Source: Dehalococcoidia bacterium (GTDB lineage Bacteria > Chloroflexota > Dehalococcoidia > JACVQG01 > JAHKAY01). Taken from it: a stretch of DNA of 5,404 nucleotides. The stretch spans positions 1 to 5,404 of the forward strand of contig JASLXN010000109.1 in assembly GCA_030740315.1 (NCBI GenBank), in the 5' to 3' direction. Under the pieces are notes generated by a model. The model was not told the DNA's origin. It searched no databases and was given only the letters and a program-made list of their open reading frames with translations. Shown in pieces: positions 1 through 4,727 of the stretch; positions within the stretch are counted from its first letter, which is position 1, and each line of letters starts with the position of its first letter. A program made the position numbers and the translations under genes.

Positions 1-143
1 AGCGCTGGCACAACGCCACCGGTACATTCAAGGCAAAGGACGCCATCCCCGCCATCCATATGCTCCTGGTGGACGATGTGTGTACCATCGGGGCCACCTT
101 GATGGCCTGTGCCTCAGTGTTAATAGGGGTAGGGGTGGTCTAG
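1..143 (+). CDS. comF: ComF family phosphoribosyltransferase, C-terminal fragment (5' end outside window, early amber stop)
   Basis: Reading from base 3, the frame gives 46 residues and then TAG at 141-143. The segment N-A-T-G-T-F (bases 12-29) matches the N-x-x-G-x-F element of ComF proteins. LLVDDVCTIGAT (63-98) is the type I phosphoribosyltransferase PRPP loop, whose family form is DDVxTTGAT. ComF/ComFC proteins take part in DNA uptake in competent bacteria, and the family also occurs widely in non-competent species; the substrate is uncertain. The next gene is hpf, a neighbour of comF in many bacteria (established knowledge). Two things are odd. Ile replaces the second Thr of the PRPP loop (codon 87-89). 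The stop also falls before the last strand of the fold, while the lost ending is still encoded downstream to 170. The gene may be a recent pseudogene, a slightly truncated working protein, or an assembly error. Family assignment is firm, functionality is not. Confidence 0.8.
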   Translation, partial: RWHNATGTFKAKDAIPAIHMLLVDDVCTIGATLMACASVLIGVGVV

Positions 144-170
144 ATGTGGGAATTGACCTTGGCCAGATAA
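144..170 (+). pseudogene. In-frame remnant of the ComF C-terminus beyond the amber codon
   Basis: After TAG 141-143 the same frame continues as MWELTLAR and then TAA at 168-170. ComF proteins typically end in a G-A-x-x-V-x-x-L-T-L-A-R type strand. From Leu (codon 120-122) to the final Arg there are 16 positions including the amber codon, which is the spacing expected for the intact family. The TAG therefore looks like a single-base nonsense change and not the natural end of the gene. The other genes here ending in TAG (archease, SpoIIM-like) end where their families end, so TAG appears to be an ordinary stop in this genome. Confidence 0.65.
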
Positions 171-182
171 ATCTGATACATA
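153..182 (+). promoter_or_regulatory. Probable sigma-70-type promoter for hpf
   Basis: TTGACC at 153-158 matches the -35 consensus at 5 of 6 positions. After an 18-bp spacer comes TACATA (177-182), preceded by TGA (174-176), which makes an extended -10 element. Transcription would start near 189, leaving a leader of about 11 nt that just includes the GAGG ribosome site at 191-194. The -35 box lies inside the comF tail coding sequence, so hpf could be expressed apart from comF. The -10 hexamer itself is weak, hence moderate confidence. Confidence 0.4.
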
Positions 183-199
183 GGCCATGTGAGGAAAAG

Positions 200-727
200 A
201 TGGAAATAATCGTTACCGGCAAGAATGTAGAGGTCTCCGGACAAATCCAGGACTACGTTGAGCGCAAGCTGAAAAAGCTGGGGAACCACCTCCCTGCACT
301 CAATGAGTTCAAAGTGGAGATAGGCCAGGAGCGGACTAAGTCGCTGGAGGACCGCTTTGTTGTCCAGGTAACAGTAAACAGCGCCGGTACTTTGCTAAGA
401 GGAGAGAGTCGGGCAGTGAATGTGCTCAGCGCTATTGACGAGGTCGCCAAAGTAATTAACCGTCAGGCGGAACGTTTCAAAGGACGCCTCTACGACAAGG
501 GCAAGGGTTTGTCGCTGCGTCATATGGCTGCGGGGCAGGAGCCCCCTGGAATTGCCAGGGTCAAACGGTTCCCGGTGGCACCCTTGACCCCGGAGGAGGC
601 TGCTGAGCAGATGGAGATGCTGGGACACAGCTTCTTCCTGTTTCTGAACTTGGCTTCTGATAGGGTGAATTTGATTTATCGCCGCCAGAATGGCAGCTAT
701 GGGCTCATAGAGCCTGTTGTGTCTTGA
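200..727 (+). CDS. hpf: Long-form ribosome hibernation promoting factor (HPF/S30AE family)
   Basis: This 175-residue protein has the two-domain layout of long HPF. Residues 1-98 form the S30AE (YfiA-like) domain, beginning MEIIVTGKNVEV and including the conserved NVLSAIDEVAKVINRQAERFK stretch (74-94). A short linker follows. Residues 119-172 form the dimerisation domain, with VKRFPVAPLTPEEAAEQM, LGHSFFLFLN and GSYGLIEP. Long HPF binds the decoding region of the 30S subunit and pairs ribosomes into inactive 100S dimers in stationary phase or under stress (family knowledge). The ATG at 200 is chosen because GAGG (191-194) sits 5 nt upstream and the protein then starts exactly as the family does. 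The frame is open upstream to 80, but that part has no family resemblance and overlaps the comF tail. A hairpin overlaps the stop codon. glyA follows 67 nt later and may be co-transcribed. Confidence 0.95.
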   Translation: MEIIVTGKNVEVSGQIQDYVERKLKKLGNHLPALNEFKVEIGQERTKSLEDRFVVQVTVNSAGTLLRGESRAVNVLSAIDEVAKVINRQAERFKGRLYDKGKGLSLRHMAAGQEPPGIARVKRFPVAPLTPEEAAEQMEMLGHSFFLFLNLASDRVNLIYRRQNGSYGLIEPVVS

Positions 728-746
728 AGGCCTATCGCTTAGGCTT
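727..746 (+). terminator. Stem-loop at the hpf stop codon (weak or partial terminator)
   Basis: AAG (727-729) and CCTA (731-734) pair with TAGG (740-743) and CTT (744-746), leaving G730 bulged and a TCGCT loop. That makes 7 base pairs beginning at the last base of the hpf stop codon. No T-run follows, so it is not a standard intrinsic terminator. It could protect the hpf 3' end or be chance. Confidence 0.25.
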
Positions 747-794
747 AACTGGGGGAGGCTGGATAACGCAACGGCGAGGGGATAGAGTGCTGCA

Positions 795-2111
795 TTGACC
801 AATACCGAACACGGCTCTTCAAATATCCCCCAGCGCCCGATCGTGTCTCAGTCCGGTGTGGTCGGTGAGGATGCTCTCCATGTCAGATTGTCCCTCCAGG
901 ACCCGGAGCTGGCTGGGTTGTTGAGGGAGGAGCACCGGCGTCAGCAAGACACCCTTGACCTCATCGCTGCCGAGAATCACGCCAGCCCCGCTATGATGGA
1001 GGCTCAGGGTTCTGTTCTGACCAACAAGTATGCGGAGGGCTACCCCGGCAGCCGCTACTATGCCGGGTGTGGGGTCATTGACCAGGTGGAGGTCTTGGCC
1101 TGTCGGCGGGCCTGTGCACTCTACGGTGCGGAACACGCCAATGTACAGCCCCATAGCGGCGCCCAGGCCAACATGGCCGTATATTCCGCCCTTCTGCAAC
1201 CCGGCGATACCGTGATGGCTATGCGCCTGACACATGGCGGACACCTGACCCACGGCGCACCGATGAACTTCTCCGGCCACTTGTACAAGTTCGTGAGCTA
1301 CGGTGTGGACTCCCAGACCGAGTTGCTGGACTATGACTTGGCGGAGAAGCTGGCCCGAGAGCATAAGCCCAGGCTTATAGTCGCCGGAGCAAGCAGCTAT
1401 CCCCGGATCATAGACTTCGCTCGTTTCGCCGCCATCAGCCGTGCAGTGGGTGCCCGGCTATTGGTAGACATGGCGCACCTGGCGGGCCTGGTAGCGGCAG
1501 GGGTGCACCCCTCACCGGTGCCCCACTCTGATGTGGCAACCTCTACCAGCCACAAGACCCTGAGAGGCCCCCGCGGCGGCTTCATCCTGTGCCGGCAAGA
1601 ACTGGCACATGCCATTGACGCCGCCGTGTTCCCTGGTATTCAAGGAGGGCCGCTGATGCATGCCATAGCTGCCAAGGCTGCCGCTTTCCATGAGGCGGCC
1701 CAGCCGGAGTTTGCGGACTACCAGCGCCAGGTTGTAGCCAACGCTCGGGCGCTTGCTGCCGCCTTTCTGGAACGGGGTATCAGACTGGTCTCTGGGGGCA
1801 CCGATAACCACTTGGTGTTGCTGGATGTCACCACTATTGGCATAACGGGTCGGCAGGCGGAAAACGCACTGGAGGCCAGCGGTATAGTGGCCAACCGCAA
1901 TGTTATCCCCTTTGACCCCAACCCTCCCCAGGTAGCAGGAGGCCTTCGCCTCGGCACCCCGGCTGTCACTACTCGCGGCCTCAAAGAGGAGGAGATGACG
2001 CACTTGGGTGGGCTAATCTGCCGGATTCTCCATAGCTTGGACGATGAGAACTTGCGGGGGAAAGTGCGGGGTGAGGTGGCAGCCCTGTGCCGACGTTTCC
2101 CTATCCCTTGA
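795..2111 (+). CDS. glyA: Serine hydroxymethyltransferase
   Basis: This cytosolic PLP enzyme interconverts serine and glycine with tetrahydrofolate as the one-carbon carrier, feeding purine, thymidylate and methionine synthesis. At 438 residues it is full length, ending near the usual VP-like C-terminus. Visible landmarks, numbered from TTG795, are TNKYAEGYPGSRYY (76-89, with the catalytic Tyr79/Glu81 pair), LTHGGHLTHG (145-154), DMAHLAGL (225-232), the PLP lysine K254 in TSTSHKTLRGPRGG, and the carboxylate-binding Arg385 in LRLGTPA. Two normally conserved positions differ: IASEN is IAAEN (Ala59) and GCEYVD is GCGVID (Gly93). The in-frame stop at 783-785 leaves TTG795 as the earliest start, with GAGGGG (776-781) 13 nt upstream. 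This adds about 32 residues before the usual family start at DPEL. TTG888 would give a more typical N-terminus but lacks a ribosome site. A TAGAGT box 6 nt before TTG795 might be a -10 element (weak). Confidence 0.95.
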   Translation: MTNTEHGSSNIPQRPIVSQSGVVGEDALHVRLSLQDPELAGLLREEHRRQQDTLDLIAAENHASPAMMEAQGSVLTNKYAEGYPGSRYYAGCGVIDQVEVLACRRACALYGAEHANVQPHSGAQANMAVYSALLQPGDTVMAMRLTHGGHLTHGAPMNFSGHLYKFVSYGVDSQTELLDYDLAEKLAREHKPRLIVAGASSYPRIIDFARFAAISRAVGARLLVDMAHLAGLVAAGVHPSPVPHSDVATSTSHKTLRGPRGGFILCRQELAHAIDAAVFPGIQGGPLMHAIAAKAAAFHEAAQPEFADYQRQVVANARALAAAFLERGIRLVSGGTDNHLVLLDVTTIGITGRQAENALEASGIVANRNVIPFDPNPPQVAGGLRLGTPAVTTRGLKEEEMTHLGGLICRILHSLDDENLRGKVRGEVAALCRRFPIP

Positions 2112-2127
2112 GGGATTAGCCCTTCAA
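2103..2127 (+). terminator. Hairpin overlapping the glyA stop codon
   Basis: ATCCCT and AGGGAT flank a TG centre (2103-2116) as a perfect palindrome across the stop codon. A competing fold pairs TTGAGGG (2108-2114) with CCCTTCAA (2120-2127), with one bulged T and an ATTAG loop. No T-run follows in the + direction, so any termination would be inefficient or factor-assisted. Confidence 0.3.
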
Positions 2128-2169
2128 CACGGGGCCTATCATGAGCATTTTATGCAACCTCTCCCCTTC

Positions 2170-2185
2170 CCCCACCACAGTGGGG
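2170..2185. terminator. GC-rich hairpin in the convergent glyA/rtcB gap
   Basis: CCCCAC (2170-2175) pairs perfectly with GTGGGG (2180-2185) around a CACA tetraloop. It lies between two convergent genes, where a bidirectional terminator would be expected. Neither strand shows a T-tract next to it, so its role is unproven. Confidence 0.3.
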
Positions 2186-2287
2186 TCAATGTGTACCTCG
2201 TCATACGCACGGGGCTGTGAAGCGGGTAATGACGGCTAAACGGAATACTTAGCGGGGTTGTCTGCCAACCATTCTTGGCCCGTCCAC

Positions 2288-2397
2288 CCGTCCAGTGCAC
2301 AAACTCAGGGACTGTACCCCCGACCCCCTTGGGGTTTGGGAGCCGAAGACCTCCAGATATATATTCAGGAGGATACTAGAAAGTGCTCGCTGGACGG
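2288..2397. repeat. Nested inverted repeats, possible structured RNA or bidirectional terminator
   Basis: CCGTCCAG (2288-2295) pairs with CTGGACGG (2390-2397). Directly inside, GCAC (2297-2300) pairs with GTGC (2383-2386). Within this closing stem lie two further hairpins: ACCCC/GGGGT around CTT near 2323-2335, and CCTCC (2350-2354) with GGAGG (2368-2372), extended by two pairs past an A-A mismatch. Together they can form a three-way-junction-like fold. A single 8-bp inverted repeat in about 300 bp is not rare by chance. The nesting is what makes this worth listing. Confidence 0.3.
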
Positions 2398-2405
2398 ACT
2401 CATGA

Positions 2406-3863
2406 TCAACCCTTGATGACCCCGAGGGGCCGGGAGCGCATCACCTTGCGGGATATGCCCGCACAGCGCACCACCTCCACCACTTGGGCAACATCTTTGT
2501 AGGCCTCTGAGGCTTCCTCAGCCATGCCACTTCGGGAGGAAGCCCTTACGGTGATGCCTTTTTTCTCCAGCATGGCCGCTATGTCCTGCCCCTTCATGGC
2601 CCTTTTGGCTGCAGACCGGCTCTGCATGCGCCCTGCACCGTGGCAGGTGGAGCCCCACGACTCCTTCATGGCGGCCTCAGTACCGGTGAGCAGGTAGGAG
2701 TAGCGCCCCATATCGCCGGGGATGAGCACCGGCTGGCCCACCATTCGGTATCTGAGAGGGATTTCATGGTGGCCGGGCGGGAACGCCCTGGTGGCCCCCT
2801 TGCGGTGAACCACCACTCTTGTGGGGCTATCCCCTACAGTGTGTTCCTCAACCTTAGCGATGTTATGGGCCACATCGTATACCAACCTTAGCCCTAGGTC
2901 ACGGGTGGAGCGGCCCATCGCCTTGGCAAGGGCCTGGCGTACCCAGTGGGTCATGGCCTGGCGGTTGGCCCAGGCGTAGTTGGCGGCGGCGGCCATGGCC
3001 CCAAAGTAGTCCTGGCCCTCCGGGGAGGTGAACGGAGCACAGGCAAGCTGACGGTCCGGTAGACGGATATCGTACTTCTTTACCGCCTTCTCCATGACCC
3101 GCAAGTTGTCCTCGCATACCTGGTGGCCTAGTCCTCGAGAGCCGGAGTGAATTAGCACCACCACCTGCCCCTCACGGTCTATGCCCAGCACACGGGCCAC
3201 CTCCGGCTCGTAGATATCGGAGACCGCGGCAATCTCTATGAAGTGGTTACCGGAGCCCAAAGTGCCCAACTGGGGTGCCCCGCGCTCGCGGGCACGCCGA
3301 CTCACGCCATCGTGGTCGGCCCCCTTCATGGCACCGCCCTCCTCCAACATCTCTAAATCGTCGGCCTCCCCGTAGCCCCGCTCCACCGCCCACCGGGCAC
3401 CGTTGACCATTACCTTGCTCAGTTCCCTGTTATCCACCCGTATCCTGCCGGAGACCCCCACTCCCGATGGAATATCAGCGAAGAGCTGGTCCATCAGCTT
3501 ACGAATATGGGGCAGCACTTCGTCTCGGTGAAGGTCAGAGCGCAGCAGCCTCACCCCACAGTTGATATCGTAGCCTACCCCGCCGGGTGAGATGACACCG
3601 TCATCCGCCCGCGTAGCGGCCACTCCGCCGATGGCGAAGCCGTAGCCCCAATGGATGTCCGGCATGGCCAGGGAACGGCCCACAATGCCGGGGAGGAATG
3701 CTACATTGGCCACCTGCTCCAAAGCCTGCTCGTTCAGGATATGCCCAAGCATCTCCTCATCGGAATAGATGAGACCGGGCACTCTCATCCCCTCCTTGTA
3801 GCTACGGGGAATCTCCCAGCGGTAGTCATCTATCCGGCCCAGCGGCCCGTCCCACTTAGCCAT
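2406..3863 (-). CDS. rtcB: RtcB family RNA-splicing ligase (GTP- and Mn-dependent)
   Basis: RtcB joins RNA ends bearing 2',3'-cyclic phosphate or 3'-phosphate to 5'-OH ends through a GMP-histidine intermediate. It serves tRNA splicing in archaea and eukaryotes and RNA repair in bacteria. The protein is 485 residues, the normal family length, and all active-site landmarks are present, numbered from the ATG at 3863-3861: Asp99 and Cys102 in YDINCGVRLL, His207 in GSGNHFIEI, His239 in IHSGSRGLGH, His333 in DVAHNIAK and the guanylylated His408 in STCHGAGR. It ends in the typical GVIKG. The ATG at 3863 is preferred because GAGGAGAG (3880-3873) precedes it by 9 nt and MAKWDGP is where relatives begin. 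An ATG ten codons upstream (3893) has its AGGA touching the start codon. Archease lies upstream on the same strand, 217 bp away, and a probable own promoter sits at 4028-4036. Confidence 0.96.
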   Translation of the reverse strand: MAKWDGPLGRIDDYRWEIPRSYKEGMRVPGLIYSDEEMLGHILNEQALEQVANVAFLPGIVGRSLAMPDIHWGYGFAIGGVAATRADDGVISPGGVGYDINCGVRLLRSDLHRDEVLPHIRKLMDQLFADIPSGVGVSGRIRVDNRELSKVMVNGARWAVERGYGEADDLEMLEEGGAMKGADHDGVSRRARERGAPQLGTLGSGNHFIEIAAVSDIYEPEVARVLGIDREGQVVVLIHSGSRGLGHQVCEDNLRVMEKAVKKYDIRLPDRQLACAPFTSPEGQDYFGAMAAAANYAWANRQAMTHWVRQALAKAMGRSTRDLGLRLVYDVAHNIAKVEEHTVGDSPTRVVVHRKGATRAFPPGHHEIPLRYRMVGQPVLIPGDMGRYSYLLTGTEAAMKESWGSTCHGAGRMQSRSAAKRAMKGQDIAAMLEKKGITVRASSRSGMAEEASEAYKDVAQVVEVVRCAGISRKVMRSRPLGVIKG

Positions 3864-3872
3864 TACACTGCA

Positions 3873-3880
3873 CTCTCCTC
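3873..3880 (-). promoter_or_regulatory. Ribosome binding site that decides the rtcB start
   Basis: On the minus strand GAGGAGAG precedes the ATG at 3863-3861 with a 9-nt spacer. It lies downstream of the alternative ATG at 3893-3891 and so supports the shorter protein. Confidence 0.6.
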
Positions 3881-3914
3881 GGGGCAAACCCATTCCTGAC
3901 TGAACAACCCAGGG

Positions 3915-3949
3915 TGGTGCTGAGATTCTTCTCTTTGCTCAGAATGACA
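3915..3949. repeat. Dispersed palindromic repeat of the TCATTCTGAGC...GAATCTC type
   Basis: Read on the minus strand this is TGTCATTCTGAGCAAAG followed by AGAAGAATCTCAGCACCA. I recognise it as a variant of a short intergenic repeat, usually GTCATTCTGAGC-GAAG-AATCTC, seen in many copies in various bacterial genomes including Chloroflexota-like ones (recall, not a search). It can fold through CTGAG (3920-3924) with CTCAG (3938-3942), or through ATTCT with AGAAT. It lies in the predicted 5' leader of rtcB. Its function is unknown; such elements are usually non-autonomous and mobilised by an outside activity. Confidence 0.6.
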
Positions 3950-3964
3950 TCGAGTCATGCAGTC

Positions 3965-3978
3965 AACCTGGGGAGGTT
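3965..3978. repeat. Small hairpin in the rtcB leader
   Basis: AACCT (3965-3969) and AGGTT (3974-3978) flank a GGGG centre, which is CCCC in the predicted rtcB transcript. The outer C-G pair can extend it with one bulged base. It is a short perfect stem just upstream of the dispersed repeat in the direction of rtcB transcription. Confidence 0.25.
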
Positions 3979-4027
3979 TGCCCACAACAGTTCGCATGTT
4001 TGGGGTTTTAGGTGCATCGAGTCTCCC

Positions 4028-4036
4028 AGTATATCA
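4028..4036 (-). promoter_or_regulatory. Probable extended -10 promoter for rtcB
   Basis: The minus strand reads TGATATACT (4036 down to 4028): TG, one base, then TATACT, a 5 of 6 match to TATAAT with the extended -10 TG. The best -35 candidate is TTTCCA, 18 bp upstream and only a 4 of 6 match; extended -10 promoters tolerate that. Transcription would begin near 4021, giving rtcB a leader of about 158 nt that carries the small hairpin and the dispersed repeat. Confidence 0.45.
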
Positions 4037-4080
4037 TCCTGTTTTGGTGGATGGAAAAAACATGTCCGCCGCGCCTCCTG

Positions 4081-4500
4081 CTACACATCAAACAGCACCT
4101 GGAGGCGGTAGCCCCCGAACTCCCTCTCCACCTTGAGCGTATGGTAGGTGGCGGCCTTCACCCCCATCTTGATGTGGTGGCGAGAGGGGTCTACCGGTTC
4201 CCCCCAGGCTTCGGCCACCAGGCTGGTGGGCGTTATCTCCGTTATATCAAACCTCTTGAACAGCAAGTGGCGGGCGTCAAAAAGGTAGATAAACTCGTTG
4301 AGCCACCCTACCAGCAAGGAGTCTGCATCCTCCGCTTTAACCTCAATGTGGTGGCAGTCACGAGTCTCTATTTGGCGGGACTGGGCTATGATACTGAACA
4401 GGCCGGCGGCGGCGGCGGCGAAGGCCTGCTTCAGGTCAGATCCGGTGGCCATCAGGCCCACATCGGCGGTATGCTCTAAGATCTGGAAACCGTTTTCCAC
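4081..4500 (-). CDS. Archease, activator of RtcB RNA ligase
   Basis: Archease speeds guanylylation and turnover of RtcB and broadens its cofactor use (family knowledge). This 139-residue protein begins, as relatives do, with FQILEHTADVG (5-15, holding the conserved Asp13). It continues with SLLVGWLNEFIYL (61-73) and GVKAATYHTLKV (113-124), and ends in LQVLFDV with the conserved penultimate Asp138; Asp13 and Asp138 are the expected metal-site residues. The start is GTG at 4500-4498, because in-frame TAA and TGA stops lie immediately upstream. No Shine-Dalgarno sequence is visible. Instead an extended -10 box ends 6 nt before the GTG, which suggests a leaderless mRNA. Five consecutive GCC codons encode Ala28-Ala32. 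rtcB is the next gene on this strand, so the pair is a functional unit even if rtcB also has its own promoter. A T6 run lies 19 nt past the stop, without a clear stem before it. Confidence 0.93.
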   Translation of the reverse strand: MENGFQILEHTADVGLMATGSDLKQAFAAAAAGLFSIIAQSRQIETRDCHHIEVKAEDADSLLVGWLNEFIYLFDARHLLFKRFDITEITPTSLVAEAWGEPVDPSRHHIKMGVKAATYHTLKVEREFGGYRLQVLFDV

Positions 4501-4506
4501 TTATCA

Positions 4507-4515
4507 ATTGTACCA
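4507..4515 (-). promoter_or_regulatory. Extended -10 promoter of archease, placed for leaderless transcription
   Basis: The minus strand reads TGGTACAAT (4515 down to 4507), then TGATAA, then the GTG start codon. TACAAT matches TATAAT at 5 of 6 positions and carries the extended -10 TG motif. With the usual 6-8 nt from -10 box to start site, transcription would begin at or next to the G of the start codon. No good -35 box is seen 16-18 bp upstream. Confidence 0.55.
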
Positions 4516-4615
4516 CAGGGGCATTTGTTGCGTGAGGCGCTATCCGTTCCGTTGCCCGGTAGCCCTGGGGCCGCATGTATCGTTGAGCAAGCCCTGCCTC
4601 TTTCCCCTTGGGGGG

Positions 4616-4652
4616 CCTAGGGGGTTTTACTCCACAGAACATAAAACCTAGG
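4616..4652. repeat. Bulged inverted repeat in the archease/SpoIIM-like divergent spacer
   Basis: CCTAGG (4616-4621) and TTTTA (4625-4629) pair with TAAAA (4642-4646) and CCTAGG (4647-4652). This gives an 11-bp stem with a GGG bulge and a 12-nt loop. An outer CCTGCC (4593-4598) also matches GGCAGG (4655-4660). CCTAGG is itself palindromic, so the element is equally two copies of a 6-bp palindrome 31 bp apart, about three helical turns. By the predicted start sites it lies outside both mRNAs, which favours a DNA-level role such as an operator. The rest of the 197-bp spacer shows only the two promoters. Confidence 0.4.
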
Positions 4653-4690
4653 TGGGCAGGCGGGAAATAATTAGGCTGCTAAGCCAACTC

Positions 4691-4719
4691 TTGCCATGTG
4701 TATGCGCTTAGATTAGCAT
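4691..4719 (+). promoter_or_regulatory. Probable promoter of the SpoIIM-like gene
   Basis: TTGCCA (4691-4696, 5 of 6 to TTGACA), a 17-bp spacer and TAGCAT (4714-4719, 4 of 6 to TATAAT) form a standard arrangement. The start site would fall about 4726-4728, at or just before the ATG at 4728, so the alternative GTG at 4698 would lie outside the mRNA. Confidence 0.4.
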
Positions 4720-4727
4720 GGAGCCTG

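Larger units (their letters stand above)
2112..2405. other. Convergent intergenic region between glyA and rtcB, no gene seen
   Basis: I find no convincing coding frame, tRNA or known RNA family in these 294 bases. The region holds the 2170-2185 hairpin and, in its right half, nested inverted repeats that could form one multi-branched fold (entered separately). AGGAGG at 2367-2372 resembles a ribosome site, but the frame after it (GTG at 2383) runs antisense into rtcB for only about 39 codons with no recognisable protein, so I do not call it. Confidence 0.6.

Noticed and set aside
141..143. TAG as a recoded sense codon (for example pyrrolysine)
   Set aside because: TAG ends archease and the SpoIIM-like gene at the expected positions, the latter followed at once by TGA, and no recoding machinery is in the window.
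80..199. N-terminal extension of hpf by 40 codons
   Set aside because: The extension overlaps the comF tail, has no family similarity, and lacks the good ribosome site found before ATG200.
395..802. 135-codon open frame on the - strand across hpf
   Set aside because: It lies antisense to a clearly conserved hpf, has no recognisable domain and no ribosome site; a shadow frame.
819..1364. 181-codon - strand open frame within glyA, and a second at 1512-2003
   Set aside because: Both are antisense to well-conserved SHMT motifs and resemble no known protein; long shadows are common in GC-rich genes.
2112..2405. tRNA, riboswitch or CRISPR in the convergent gap
   Set aside because: No cloverleaf, CCA-type acceptor, regularly spaced direct repeats or known riboswitch core could be found by reading either strand.
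2367..2502. AGGAGG followed by GTG2383 as a possible small gene
   Set aside because: The frame runs about 39 codons, mostly antisense to the conserved rtcB 3' end, with no recognisable protein.
4012..4479. 155-codon + strand open frame over archease
   Set aside because: Archease on the - strand has all family motifs. The opposite frame has none, and its start has no ribosome site.
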